Source: an uncultured Lachnospiraceae bacterium (GTDB lineage Bacteria > Bacillota > Clostridia > Lachnospirales > Lachnospiraceae). Taken from it: 64,000 bases of DNA. A program made the position numbers and the translations under genes. Of this stretch, positions 15,413 to 24,518 are shown piece by piece (position 1 is the stretch's first letter; every line of letters starts with the position of its first letter). Below the pieces are notes generated by a model that was not told the origin of the DNA, did no database searches, and was given only the letters and a program-made list of their open reading frames with translations. The stretch lies in NCBI GenBank assembly GCA_910586255.1, contig CAJUHR010000003.1, positions 1 to 64,000 on the forward strand. The letters run 5' to 3'.

Positions 15413-16918
15413 ATGTTAGATGTATTGACTGTAATTGACGGAAGATTTATTTTGATGGTGCTGGCCGGCTCGGTGGCGGGACTTTTTGTGGGGGCCATTC
15501 CAGGGCTTTCCGTATCCATGGCCACGGCACTTTTGGTGTCCATTACCTATACCTGGGAACATTCGGACGCACTGGCAATGATTATGGGCGTTTATGTGGT
15601 GGGGGTGTTTTCTGGCGCGGTGTCGGCAATTCTTATTAATATTCCGGGAGCTCCCTCCTCGGTGGTGACAACCCTGGACGGGTATCCTATGTCCAAAAAG
15701 GGACAGGCCTACAAGGCGCTGTATACGGCAACCATTTATTCCTTTACAGGAAGCCTGTTTGGCCTGGTGGCTCTGGGGCTTTTAGCAACGCCGGTTTCTA
15801 AAATTGCTCTGAAATTTACAAAGATGGACTATTTTCTCCTGGCATTTTTTGGACTGGTTACGGTGGGGTCGGTCAGCACGAAAAATTATGCCAAGGGATT
15901 GATCAGTGTGATGCTGGGATTGATTATCAGTATGATCGGTTTGGATCCTCTGATGGGGACCAAGAGGCTGACCTTCGGAGTTCAGAATCTTACAGGAGGA
16001 GTCAGCACAGTGCCTGCACTTGTGGGATTTTTCGGTTTTGCGGAGGTGCTGTCGGTTATCTATAATATGAAGCAGGAGCAGAATGTTCTGGCCATGGAGC
16101 GGACGAAGGTCAGCTTAAAGGAGGTTTTGCAGCACTGGAAGCTTTCTCTTTATACATCCGCCATCGGTATGCTGGTGGGCGCCCTTCCGGGAGCCGGAGG
16201 GCCGGTTGCCTCCTTTATTGCCTACAATGAGGCGAAACGGCTGGTGAAGGATCCAAAGATTCCCTTTGGAGAGGGAACCGTGGAGGGAATCATGGCCAGT
16301 GAGTCCTCCAACAATGCGTGTATTGGAGGCGCCCTGATTCCTATGCTTACATTGGCTGTGCCGGGGGATGCGGTCACGGCGATTATTTTGTCCGTATTTT
16401 ACGTTCATGGCCTGCAGCCGGGGCCGATGTTTATTCGCCAGAATCCGGAGGCCTTTCATTCCATTCTGGCGGCTGGGATTATTGCGTGTTTTGCTCTTTT
16501 GTTTCTGGGACTTTTGGTGGCTCCGAGAATCTGCAAAGTGATTACCATTCCGAAGAATATTATGATTCCGGTGGTGGCAAGCCTGTGTGTGATCGGTTCC
16601 TTTGCCTGTAATAACCGGCTGTTTGATGTGGGGCTGATGTTTTTGTTTGGCCTGATGGGATTTTTGATGCGCCGTTTTGATTATCCGGTTGCACCGCTGA
16701 TTTTGGCTATGGTTCTTGGAAAAATGATGGATTCCAATTTCCGCCAGGCGGTTTCCCTGGCCTCATCTGCGGAGAATCCCTTAAAGGCCATGTTCTGGCA
16801 TCCTTTTACGATTATTTTGAGCATTTGCATCCTTTGGGTTCTTTTGAACAATATTCCCTGGACAAAAGGATGGTTGGAGAAGATGTCGGGAAGGATGAGA
16901 AGGAAGGAAAATAAATAA
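15413..16918 (+). CDS. tctA: TTT transporter large membrane subunit (TctA)
   Basis: 501 aa with about 12 membrane helices. The conserved TctA segments are present: GLFVGAIPGLSVSMATALLV near the N terminus, a PGAPSS...TLDGYPMSKKGQA loop, and GALPGAGGPVASFIAYNEAK with SSNNACIGGALIPMLTLAVP. It forms the permease of the ion-driven tripartite tricarboxylate transporter with TctB and TctC. GGGGAGAG lies just before the ATG. A hairpin GGCCCC/GGGGCC follows at about 16987. Confidence 0.95.
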   Translation: MLDVLTVIDGRFILMVLAGSVAGLFVGAIPGLSVSMATALLVSITYTWEHSDALAMIMGVYVVGVFSGAVSAILINIPGAPSSVVTTLDGYPMSKKGQAYKALYTATIYSFTGSLFGLVALGLLATPVSKIALKFTKMDYFLLAFFGLVTVGSVSTKNYAKGLISVMLGLIISMIGLDPLMGTKRLTFGVQNLTGGVSTVPALVGFFGFAEVLSVIYNMKQEQNVLAMERTKVSLKEVLQHWKLSLYTSAIGMLVGALPGAGGPVASFIAYNEAKRLVKDPKIPFGEGTVEGIMASESSNNACIGGALIPMLTLAVPGDAVTAIILSVFYVHGLQPGPMFIRQNPEAFHSILAAGIIACFALLFLGLLVAPRICKVITIPKNIMIPVVASLCVIGSFACNNRLFDVGLMFLFGLMGFLMRRFDYPVAPLILAMVLGKMMDSNFRQAVSLASSAENPLKAMFWHPFTIILSICILWVLLNNIPWTKGWLEKMSGRMRRKENK

Positions 16919-17057
16919 GCATATAGGGTTTTATAACGGTTCAAAATATGGTAGAATCCAAGTGTCCAAAGGAAAGCTTTTTTGGCCCCTTATGGGGCCG
17001 GAAGATGCCGGATGGATTGATGCAGAAATTATGGAGTACTAAAGGAGGAAGCAGAAG

Positions 17058-17741
17058 ATGAAATATCGTGTAATCGGAGATACAATGCCGGCAGTGGAGG
17101 TCATGTTTGACGCCCCGGGAGAGGGAATGTACACCCAGTCAGGAGGCATGGCCTGGATGACAGAGGGGATTGAGATGTCCACCAACACAAAGGGCGGGCT
17201 GATGAAAGGACTAGGAAGAATGTTTGCGGGAGAATCTCTGTTTATGGCTACCTACCGGGCCCAGCAGGCAGGTGCCATGATTGCCTTTGCCTCCACGGTG
17301 GCAGGACGGATTCTTCCGGTGGACGTGACGGCCACCGGCGGTATGATCTGCCAGAAGGGAGCATTTCTCTGCGCCCAGGAAGGCGTTAATCTGAACATTA
17401 CCTTCAGCAAGAAGATTTCCGCCGGGCTGTTTGGCGGCGAGGGCTTTATCCTGCAGGATTTGAGCGGGCAAGGAATGGCGTTTCTGGAGGTGGACGGAGA
17501 CTTAGTGGAAAAAACCTTGCAGCCCGGGGAGGTCCTGAAAGTAGACACGGGAAATGTGGTGGCATTTGACCGGACCGTAGGCTATGAGGTGGAGACCGTA
17601 AAGGGTCTTGGCAATATTGTTTTTGGCGGCGAGGGGCTATTCCTGACCAGACTGGTAGGTCCGGGACGGGTTGTGCTGCAGACGCAGAATATTGCAGAGT
17701 TTGCGGGACGGATTGCGCGGTTTATTCCTAGTGGAAAGTGA
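17058..17741 (+). CDS. AIM24 / TIGR00266 family protein
   Basis: A 227-aa protein of the AIM24 family, whose beta-rich fold resembles TRAP-type domains. Typical features are an N-terminal GMYTQSGGMAWMTEGI segment and repeated glycine-rich strands (FGGEGFILQDLSGQGMAFLE, FGGEGLFLTRLVGPG). Mitochondrial AIM24 is linked to inner-membrane organisation; the bacterial function is unknown. AAGGAGG lies upstream. It sits between the TTT operon and the catabolic operon and is closed by its own terminator, so it is probably not part of the sugar-acid path. Confidence 0.88.
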   Translation: MKYRVIGDTMPAVEVMFDAPGEGMYTQSGGMAWMTEGIEMSTNTKGGLMKGLGRMFAGESLFMATYRAQQAGAMIAFASTVAGRILPVDVTATGGMICQKGAFLCAQEGVNLNITFSKKISAGLFGGEGFILQDLSGQGMAFLEVDGDLVEKTLQPGEVLKVDTGNVVAFDRTVGYEVETVKGLGNIVFGGEGLFLTRLVGPGRVVLQTQNIAEFAGRIARFIPSGK

Positions 17742-17765
17742 TATTTGAAATATTGGTAGTGGAAA

Positions 17766-17796
17766 GGGCATCTGCATTGAGCAGGTGTCTTTTTTT
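17766..17796 (+). terminator. Terminator after the AIM24 gene
   Basis: GGCATCTGC and GCAGGTGTC pair (with G-T pairs) around ATTGA and are followed by seven T. Confidence 0.8.
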
Positions 17797-18247
17797 ATGC
17801 GCGGACCCGCTAAGGGAAGCTTGCGGCGAAAGCGGCATGGGGGCCGCGCGGCGAGTAGCGGGAAAATCAGCCTTGCTCGGTGACACAACATTCTGCTCTG
17901 CCCCAGGACTTGTCTATGGAAGTATCCGTATGAATTGTCACATTATGCACAAAAACAAAAGGGGAAATATAGAAAATATGTTGAAAATATTCGTGAAATA
18001 AAAAATTAACTTGAAAAAAATTATCAGACATGATATTTTATAATCATAAAATATATTTTAAGCAACTAAAATATATTTTCGGACAATTCAATCTCCCATG
18101 TATTTCGGAAATGCCACAGGAAGATTTATCGTAACAGATCTGATGAGTCTGCGCTCTTGCCGCTGACCATAAAAAACCAGGTGTTTACAATTGATCAGAC
18201 CAAGGAATACATTTGAGGAGCGCCTTTGACAAGAAAAGGAGGAAACA
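17797..18247 (+). promoter_or_regulatory. Long upstream region of the acid-sugar operon
   Basis: No gene is seen in 451 bp. The first part (about 17800-17900) is GC-rich and can fold: CCCGCTA near 17806 pairs with TAGCGGG near 17857, enclosing a GCCGCGCGGC palindrome. The rest is AT-rich. Two identical 12-bp palindromes, AAAATATATTTT, lie at 18048-18059 and 18068-18079, exactly 20 bp apart, so on the same DNA face; they are good operator candidates for the GntR/FCD protein at the end of the operon. No clear -35/-10 pair was found. Confidence 0.5.
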
Positions 18248-19396
18248 ATGAAAATTTCGTCAGCGACAGCCATGATTCTGCGGACACCTATGAAAACGCC
18301 TTTTACATCTGCCCGAGGCTGGTGGTACAGGACAAAAAATGCCATGCTGGTGAAGGTGGAGACGGATGAGGGGATAACCGGATGGGGGGAGGCCTATGGC
18401 CCGGCCGAAGTGACAAAGGCAGTGGTGGACAGTCTGCTGGCCTCTCAGATCATGGGGGCGGATCCTTTTGACACCAATGTTCTATGGGAGAAAATGTATC
18501 AGCGGGTGGAGGATTATGATCCTCAGGGCTTCGGTGTGGCGGCAATCAGCGCGATTGACATGGCTCTCTGGGATATTAAAGGGAAATGGAGCGAGCTTCC
18601 CGTATATAAGCTGTTGGGAGGCGCTCACCGGAATTGGGTGGTGCCCTATGCGACCGGCCTGTATTTTAAAAAGGACAGTGACAATTATGAGGATTTTACA
18701 GGGCCGGCGGTGGAGGAGGCCATTGCCTATAAGGAGCAGGGCTTTAAAGGTATTAAGATGAAGATTGCTCTTCCCAGGGCAGCCGAATTAAAGCGGGTAC
18801 AGGCTGTGCGGGAGGCTGTGGGGAACGAAGTGGAGCTTATGGTGGACGCAAATCACGGTTATAGCCTGTATGATGCCCAGTGGCTTGCCAGGGCATTTGA
18901 GGAGCTTAAGATCAGCTGGTTTGAGGAGCCGGTTTCTCCTCACGATCTGAAGGGATATGCAGAGCTTAAGAGCAAAACTTGCATTCCGCTGGCAGGAGGG
19001 GAGAATGCGTTTACCAGGTATGCGTTTAAGGATATTATTGACAGCCGGGCCATGGATATAATTCAGCCGGATGTGTGCTGCTGCGGAGGCATTACGGAGG
19101 CTATGCGGATCTCGGATCTGGCAGAGGCTGCCGGGGTGAGCTTTATCACCCACGTGTGGGGGTCGGCAGTGGGAACCTACGGCGCCCTGCAGGTGATGGC
19201 CGCGCTGCCGCCGGCGCCTCACAGCTGGAAGCCGGCGCCCATGTGGATGGAGTATGAGCAGACGGAAAATCCGTTCCGGGACCTGTTGGTGACAGAGCCG
19301 GTTGTCCAGAAGGACGGAAAAGTGACGATCCCTGAAAAGCCCGGCCTTGGATTTGAGATCAACCAGGAGATTGTAGATAAGTACCGGGTGAAATGA
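18248..19396 (+). CDS. Mandelate racemase/muconate lactonizing family acid-sugar dehydratase
   Basis: A 382-aa enolase-superfamily enzyme. The MR-subgroup catalytic set is present: KMK (Lys170, Lys172) as the general base on one face, His302 (THVWG) on the other, and the Mg2+ ligands Asp200 (VDANH), Glu226 (FEEP) and Glu252 (GGEN). Members abstract the proton next to a carboxylate, mostly dehydrating sugar acids or racemizing 2-hydroxy acids. It is the first gene of a catabolic operon, AAAGGAGG upstream, 19 bp before the dehydrogenase. The exact substrate cannot be told from sequence. Confidence 0.92.
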   Translation: MKISSATAMILRTPMKTPFTSARGWWYRTKNAMLVKVETDEGITGWGEAYGPAEVTKAVVDSLLASQIMGADPFDTNVLWEKMYQRVEDYDPQGFGVAAISAIDMALWDIKGKWSELPVYKLLGGAHRNWVVPYATGLYFKKDSDNYEDFTGPAVEEAIAYKEQGFKGIKMKIALPRAAELKRVQAVREAVGNEVELMVDANHGYSLYDAQWLARAFEELKISWFEEPVSPHDLKGYAELKSKTCIPLAGGENAFTRYAFKDIIDSRAMDIIQPDVCCCGGITEAMRISDLAEAAGVSFITHVWGSAVGTYGALQVMAALPPAPHSWKPAPMWMEYEQTENPFRDLLVTEPVVQKDGKVTIPEKPGLGFEINQEIVDKYRVK

Positions 19397-19415
19397 CAGA
19401 GAATGGAGAAAACAA

Positions 19416-20402
19416 ATGAATGTAATAATGCTTTCTCATGAACTGAGTCCGTCAGGGATGGAGTACCTTCGGCAGCAGGGACCGGTGGAGGTAATATGCC
19501 GCAATCAGAAGGATGCGGGAAAGGTCATGGATGATTTTGTCAGGGCAGACGGATATTTGCTGCGGATGGGAAAGCTTGACCGAGAATTGATTGAGCAGGC
19601 TCCCAGACTGAAGGTGATCGCCAGACCTGGGGTGGGATATGACACCATTGATGTGAAGGCTGCCACGGAAAACGGGATACCGGTGGTGATTGCCCCCGGT
19701 GTAAATGCGGTGACCGTGGCGGAGCACACTCTGATGATGATACTGGCTTTAGCCAAGAACCTGATGGAAAGCAGCGCGGAGGCGAAGAAAGGAAATTTTG
19801 CCATAAGAAACAGCGGCAGATCCGTGGATATTGGCGGGAAAATATTGGGAGTGGCGGGGTTTGGAAATATCGGCAGGGAGACGGCCCGGCTGGCCCGGGG
19901 GATCGGGATGAAGGTCCGTGTGTTAGACCCTTTTGTGGACAGCCAGGTTATTTTGGAAAAGGGATGCGTGCCGGCCGGCTCCTGGGAGGAGTTCCTTTTG
20001 GAGTGTGATTTTGTCACCCTTCATATGCCTTCGGTGCCGGAGAACAAAAATATCATAGACGAAGAAATGCTGGGGCTGTTTAAAAGGGGAGCATATCTGA
20101 TCAACTGTGCCAGGGGAGATCTGGTGGTGGAGAAGGCTCTCTGGGAAGCCCTGACGGAGGGAAGGCTGGCCGGAGCGGCAGCAGATATGATGGCAGAGGA
20201 GCCCTTTGACACAGAGAGCCCTCTGATGAGGCTTCCCAATTTTATTGCCACGCCTCATATGGCGGCCCTTTCTAAAGAGTGCTCCCTTCGGGCGGCAAAG
20301 CTGGCAGTGGACGGAATGATGGCAGTGATCCGGGGGGAGAAATGGCCCCATGTGTGCAATCCGGAGGTGTATGACCATCCCCGCTGGAAAGCGGTCCTGT
20401 AA
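19416..20402 (+). CDS. D-2-hydroxyacid dehydrogenase (PGDH-like)
   Basis: A 328-aa NAD-dependent dehydrogenase of the D-isomer family. The Rossmann motif GFGNIGRE lies at about 151-158; INCARGDLV holds the active-site Arg, MMAEEPFDTESPL the Glu, and ATPHMAAL the catalytic His. It interconverts a 2-keto acid and a D-2-hydroxy acid, or a 3-phosphoglycerate-like substrate. Within this operon it probably reduces or oxidises an intermediate formed by the dehydratase, for example hydroxypyruvate to D-glycerate; that is inference. No C-terminal ACT domain is present, unlike biosynthetic SerA. Confidence 0.9.
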   Translation: MNVIMLSHELSPSGMEYLRQQGPVEVICRNQKDAGKVMDDFVRADGYLLRMGKLDRELIEQAPRLKVIARPGVGYDTIDVKAATENGIPVVIAPGVNAVTVAEHTLMMILALAKNLMESSAEAKKGNFAIRNSGRSVDIGGKILGVAGFGNIGRETARLARGIGMKVRVLDPFVDSQVILEKGCVPAGSWEEFLLECDFVTLHMPSVPENKNIIDEEMLGLFKRGAYLINCARGDLVVEKALWEALTEGRLAGAAADMMAEEPFDTESPLMRLPNFIATPHMAALSKECSLRAAKLAVDGMMAVIRGEKWPHVCNPEVYDHPRWKAVL

Positions 20403-20526
20403 AAGCGTATTCTAAAGGATTCCGGCAGTCGCCGGGAAAACAGGGTAACGGTTTGGACAGGCAAGAAGATACCTCTGTCCGGACTGTCACAAAACAGAAG
20501 CGGTGAAAGGGAAAAGGAGGCGGGGA

Positions 20527-21393
20527 ATGAAGCTGGTGACTTACATCGGCAGAGCAGGTAAGCAGTTGCCGGGAGTTTTGCTCTTAGAGAATATTATTTT
20601 AAATATTGAAGAAAGTGCACGAAAATCCAGGCTGCATCGGGATTTGTCCTCGGTCAGAGAGCTTTTGGAGGCGGAGGACGGCCTGGAATGGCTTGAGAGG
20701 CTTCTGGCAGAGGCGGATATTCAGGTGACAGAGAAACGGTCGGACTGTCAGCTTTTAGCGCCTGTGATGAATCCGGAGAAGATACTGGGAGTTGCACTAA
20801 ACTATAAGGACTTTTGCGTGAAAGGAGGGTTGGAATTTCCTAAAACTCTGAAAGTGTTTGGAAAATATCCTTCCGCGGTGAATCCGACCGGAGGTGAATT
20901 TTGCCTTTGGGGGAGGAAGGTCACCTATGAAGGGGAGCTGGGGGTGGTCATAGGGAAGACCTGCCGAAACGTCCGGGCCGGGGATGCCGGAGATTATATT
21001 GCCGGCTATACGGTGGTAAACGACATTTCGGCCAATGACCGGATCAAGGAGGACGTCCAGCTTTTCCGGGGGAAGAATATGGACGGAGCTCTCCCTATGG
21101 GACCGGTTTTGGTGACAAAGGACGAGATCCAAGATCCCATGAAGCTTTCGATTGCCACCTGGGTTGACGGAGTGAAGGTTCAGGATTCCTCCACGGATCA
21201 GATGATTTTTGACATTTATCAGCAAGTGGAATATTTTTCTGAGTTTATGACATTAAAGCCGGGGGACGTGATTGCCACGGGGACACCGGCCGGGACGGCT
21301 CTTCAGCATGAGCCGCCATGCTTCCTGAAAAAGGGGCAAAGGGTTGCGGTGGAGATAGAATCCATCGGACGAATCGAGACGCGGATCGTTTAG
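20527..21393 (+). CDS. Fumarylacetoacetate hydrolase (FAH) family protein
   Basis: A 288-aa protein with the FAH fold. After an N-terminal cap, ILGVALNYKDFCVKGGLEFP leads to the metal-binding part: VTYEGELGVVIGKTCRNV (Glu-x-Glu), and AGYTVVNDISANDRIKED (Asp), then LKPGDVIATGTPAGT. Family members hydrolyse or hydrate/decarboxylate diketo acids. In known diketo-hydrolase pathways for deoxy sugar acids, a dehydratase, a dehydrogenase and an FAH enzyme act in turn, as arranged here. A start at 20527 is chosen for AAGGAGG 6 nt upstream. Confidence 0.92.
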   Translation: MKLVTYIGRAGKQLPGVLLLENIILNIEESARKSRLHRDLSSVRELLEAEDGLEWLERLLAEADIQVTEKRSDCQLLAPVMNPEKILGVALNYKDFCVKGGLEFPKTLKVFGKYPSAVNPTGGEFCLWGRKVTYEGELGVVIGKTCRNVRAGDAGDYIAGYTVVNDISANDRIKEDVQLFRGKNMDGALPMGPVLVTKDEIQDPMKLSIATWVDGVKVQDSSTDQMIFDIYQQVEYFSEFMTLKPGDVIATGTPAGTALQHEPPCFLKKGQRVAVEIESIGRIETRIV

Positions 21394-21413
21394 AGAAGAG
21401 AGAGGCAGGCACA

Positions 21414-21488
21414 AAGGAAGCAGGTACAAAGAAATCAGGCATTAAGAAAGCAGGTATTAAGAAAGCAGGTATTAAGAAAGGAGCAGGT
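21414..21488 (+). repeat. 15-bp tandem repeat before the TAXI gene
   Basis: Five consecutive units of 15 bp with consensus AAGAAAGCAGGTATT fill the gap between the FAH gene and the TAXI binding protein; units 3 and 4 are identical. The last one supplies the GGAG ribosome site. In one frame the repeat would read KKAGI over and over, so it may be slippage-prone and alter translation of the next gene. Confidence 0.85.
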
Positions 21489-21493
21489 ATAAA

Positions 21494-22576
21494 ATGAAAA
21501 AGACGACAGCAATCCTATGCATAATGGCATTGGTTCTTACCGCATGCGGGGGACAGAACGGAACGGGTGCAGACAAAGAGACAAAGGCAGCCGTCCAGGA
21601 GACGAAAGCAGCCGAACAGGAGACCGGGGAGGCGGCCGCGGCACAAAACACAGAGGCAGCCGGGCAGGAGGATACAAATGCTTCCCAGGGAATCGTTCCC
21701 AAGGATGTGGTTATCTACGGAGGAACCACGGGAGGATCCTGGAATCTGTTTACAACCGTGGCCGGAAATTTCCTTCCGGAGGAGATTCCCGGAATCCGCA
21801 CCACCGTGTCGCCGGGGGCAGCTTTAAGCAATCTGCAGGGCGTCCAGGACGGAACCATCACCCTGGCCATATCAAAGTTGCCCACCACGGTGGACGGATA
21901 TAATGCGGTGCCGCCCTTTGCGGAGCCTTTAAACAAGGTGGTTAATATGGGGTATCTGTACACGGAGCATTATCATATTCTGGTAAACAAGGATTCGGAT
22001 ATCTACTCGGTGGCTGACTTAAAGGGCAAGAATGTGACGACCTTTGCCAAAGGAAATACGGCAGAGCTGATCTGCTCGGATATTCTTTCGGTATACGGCC
22101 TTACCTATGATGATCTGGGCGCCATCAATTTTTCCAGCTTAAGCGATATGGGAGAGCAGTTTAAGGATGGTTTGACCGACTGTCTCATGTTTGCGTCAGC
22201 CACGCCGGTTTCCACGGTTTTGGATATTGTGACGGCCAGGGACATACGGCTGATTGAGCTGACAGACGAGGACTTTAAGGCCCTTAAAGAGATTTCTCCT
22301 GCCTACATTGAGAATGTGATACCTGCGGGCACCTACAACGGCGTGGAGGAAGAGGTGCGGTGCTTAGGAACCATGCAGCATTTGATCGTTTCCTCGGATT
22401 TGGATGAGGGGTTTGTCTATGACATGACAAAGGCCATTGTGGAGCATCTGGATGATATCGGGGATACCCATGCGGTATATGCGGAGCTGACGCCGGAGAT
22501 GATGGCGCAGGATCTGGGAATACCCATGCATCCGGGAGCAGAGAAATATTACAGGGAAATCGGAGCAATGAAATAG
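21494..22576 (+). CDS. TAXI-family TRAP transporter binding lipoprotein
   Basis: A 360-aa lipoprotein with lipobox VLTAC (Cys18), a Lys/Glu/Ala-rich linker to about 60, then a TAXI domain starting VVIYGGTTGGSWN. TAXI proteins deliver substrates to fused TRAP permeases. GDGTITLAISKLPTT-like segments in the first lobe fit the family. The permease follows 23 bp later, so they form one transporter. It is the second uptake system of this locus next to TctCBA, so the two may take related acids. Confidence 0.93.
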   Translation: MKKTTAILCIMALVLTACGGQNGTGADKETKAAVQETKAAEQETGEAAAAQNTEAAGQEDTNASQGIVPKDVVIYGGTTGGSWNLFTTVAGNFLPEEIPGIRTTVSPGAALSNLQGVQDGTITLAISKLPTTVDGYNAVPPFAEPLNKVVNMGYLYTEHYHILVNKDSDIYSVADLKGKNVTTFAKGNTAELICSDILSVYGLTYDDLGAINFSSLSDMGEQFKDGLTDCLMFASATPVSTVLDIVTARDIRLIELTDEDFKALKEISPAYIENVIPAGTYNGVEEEVRCLGTMQHLIVSSDLDEGFVYDMTKAIVEHLDDIGDTHAVYAELTPEMMAQDLGIPMHPGAEKYYREIGAMK

Positions 22577-22599
22577 TAAAAGGGGAGGAGGAGTCTTCC

Positions 22600-24516
22600 A
22601 TGAATCAAAAGGAACAAACATTGCCTCTGCGGGAAAAGGCGGCATTTGTAATCGCGCTGGCCTATGCGTGCTTTCATCTGTACACGGCTGTTACAGGAAC
22701 CCTGATTGCAATCTATCAGAGAGGGATTCACTTTATGTTTGCGGCGGTTCTGGTATTTTTGCTTTATCCCACCAGGATTTTTAAGGGAAAAGGAGAAATC
22801 CTGGATACGGTGGTGGATCTGTTTCTGATTGCCTGCGGGGTACTTCCGGTTGCATATCTGTATTTTAATGAGAAATGGCTGATCTCAAGGTTTTTTTACA
22901 TTGAGAAGCTGACCTGGTATCAATATCTTTTCTGTATCATGCTGATTATAGCCGTGTTGGAGGGAACCAGAAGAAAGCTGGGAAAAGCGCTTCCGATTAT
23001 CGCCTGCGTGGCTATGGGGTATATGCTTTTGGGGCGCTATCTGCCGGGAATGTTTGGGAACGGAGGCTTCTCCACCATCGCGTTTGTGGACACCCTGTAT
23101 ACGACCACAGAAGGAATATTCGGGACAGCCCTGGGAGCCTCCGCCACATTTGTCATACTGTTTGTCATATTCGGTTCCTTTCTGGAGGCTTCGGGGGTGG
23201 GGGATTATTTCATAAAGGTGGCGATGGCTCTCACCCAGAAGTCCTGTGGGGGCTCCGCAAAGGCGGCCGTGATATCCAGCTGTCTCTTCGGCAGCATATC
23301 CGGGAGCGCCATTGCCAATGTGGCCACAACAGGTCAGATAACCATTCCCATGATGAAGAGGAATGGATACGGGGACGTGTTTTCCGGGGCGGTGGAGGCA
23401 GTGGCCTCCACCGGGGGCCAGATTATGCCTCCGGTTATGGGGGCGGTGGCCTTTATCATGGCAGAATATACAGGGATTCCTTACGGGAAGATTTTGGTGG
23501 GGGCTTTGGTGCCGGCGCTGTTTTACTATACGGCTGTGTTTATCATGGTTCATCTGGAGGCGAGAAAGCTGGGGCTGCGCCCGGTGGCCGAGTCCAATGA
23601 TGGGCTGGAGCCGGGCCGGCTCATCCGGTCCGCATATCTGTTTCTGCCGCTGGCGGTGCTGGTGTTTCTGCTGATTAAGGGCTACAGCGCCACCTATGCC
23701 TGCATCTATTCCCTGATTGCAATCGTGGTGGTGTCTATGGTGAAAAAAGAGACCCGAATCGGGCCGAAGGCATTTATCCTTTGCCTGGTAAAGGGGGCCA
23801 AGGGCTGCATTGGAGTTGCCATGGCCTGCGCCTGTTCGGGAATCGTGGTGGGGATTGTGAATTATACGGGAATCGGCACCCGCTTAAGCTCGGCTCTGGT
23901 TCAGATATCCGGGAATATGCTGATTCTGGGCCTGATATTTACGGCTGTCTCCTGCCTGATTCTGGGAATGGGGCTTCCCACCACCCCGTCCTATATTGTG
24001 GTGGCCACCCTTCTGGTGCCTACTTTGATAAAAATGGGGATTACCACCATGGGAGCCCATCTGTTTGCCTTTTATTTTGCCAATGTGGCGAATATTACGC
24101 CTCCCGTGGCCCTGGCTGCCTACACGGCGGCGGGACTTTCGGGGGCCAGTCCCATGAAAACCGGTTACCGGGCATTTAAGCTGGGAATTGCGGCGTATAT
24201 TGTCCCCTTTATGTTTGCCCTCAATTCTGCTCTGCTTTTAGATCTGTCTCTGGGAGTGGCGGTGATCGTGCAGGCAGTGGTCACGGGCTTTGTGGGAATC
24301 TTCTGTCTGGCAGCGGCGGCCCAAGGCTATATGATAACCGAGCTGAAAATATGGCAGCGGACATTTCTTGTGGCAGCAGCCATCCTGATGGTCAATACGG
24401 GAACCATGACGGACGTGGCAGGCATTCTTCTGGCGGGAGTGATTCTGATTCCTGTGTGGCTGGGGAAGAAAAGGACTGACAGGGCAGAGAACGGACAAGG
24501 AGACGGGGGAAGATAA
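22600..24516 (+). CDS. Fused 4TM/12TM TRAP permease
   Basis: A 638-aa membrane protein that fuses the small (DctQ-like) and large (DctM-like) TRAP subunits, as usual for TAXI systems. The N-terminal four helices (about 15-140) are followed by a 12-TM part with the conserved segments FGSISGSAIANVATTGQITIP, GGQIMPPVMGAVAFIMAEY and GLPTTPSYIVVATLLVPTLI. It imports an organic acid with an ion gradient. It starts 23 bp after the binding protein and stops 2 bp before the first enolase-like gene. Confidence 0.95.
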   Translation: MNQKEQTLPLREKAAFVIALAYACFHLYTAVTGTLIAIYQRGIHFMFAAVLVFLLYPTRIFKGKGEILDTVVDLFLIACGVLPVAYLYFNEKWLISRFFYIEKLTWYQYLFCIMLIIAVLEGTRRKLGKALPIIACVAMGYMLLGRYLPGMFGNGGFSTIAFVDTLYTTTEGIFGTALGASATFVILFVIFGSFLEASGVGDYFIKVAMALTQKSCGGSAKAAVISSCLFGSISGSAIANVATTGQITIPMMKRNGYGDVFSGAVEAVASTGGQIMPPVMGAVAFIMAEYTGIPYGKILVGALVPALFYYTAVFIMVHLEARKLGLRPVAESNDGLEPGRLIRSAYLFLPLAVLVFLLIKGYSATYACIYSLIAIVVVSMVKKETRIGPKAFILCLVKGAKGCIGVAMACACSGIVVGIVNYTGIGTRLSSALVQISGNMLILGLIFTAVSCLILGMGLPTTPSYIVVATLLVPTLIKMGITTMGAHLFAFYFANVANITPPVALAAYTAAGLSGASPMKTGYRAFKLGIAAYIVPFMFALNSALLLDLSLGVAVIVQAVVTGFVGIFCLAAAAQGYMITELKIWQRTFLVAAAILMVNTGTMTDVAGILLAGVILIPVWLGKKRTDRAENGQGDGGR

Positions 24517-24518
24517 TC

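Noticed and set aside
17800..17960. Known structured RNA (SRP, 6S or riboswitch) in the GC-rich stretch
   Set aside because: It can fold, but I could match none of the conserved cores of these RNAs; kept only as a structured upstream region.
22885..23553. 222-codon minus-strand ORF
   Set aside because: It is the antisense of the TRAP permease, His-rich and low in family features, and the plus strand codes for a clear transporter.
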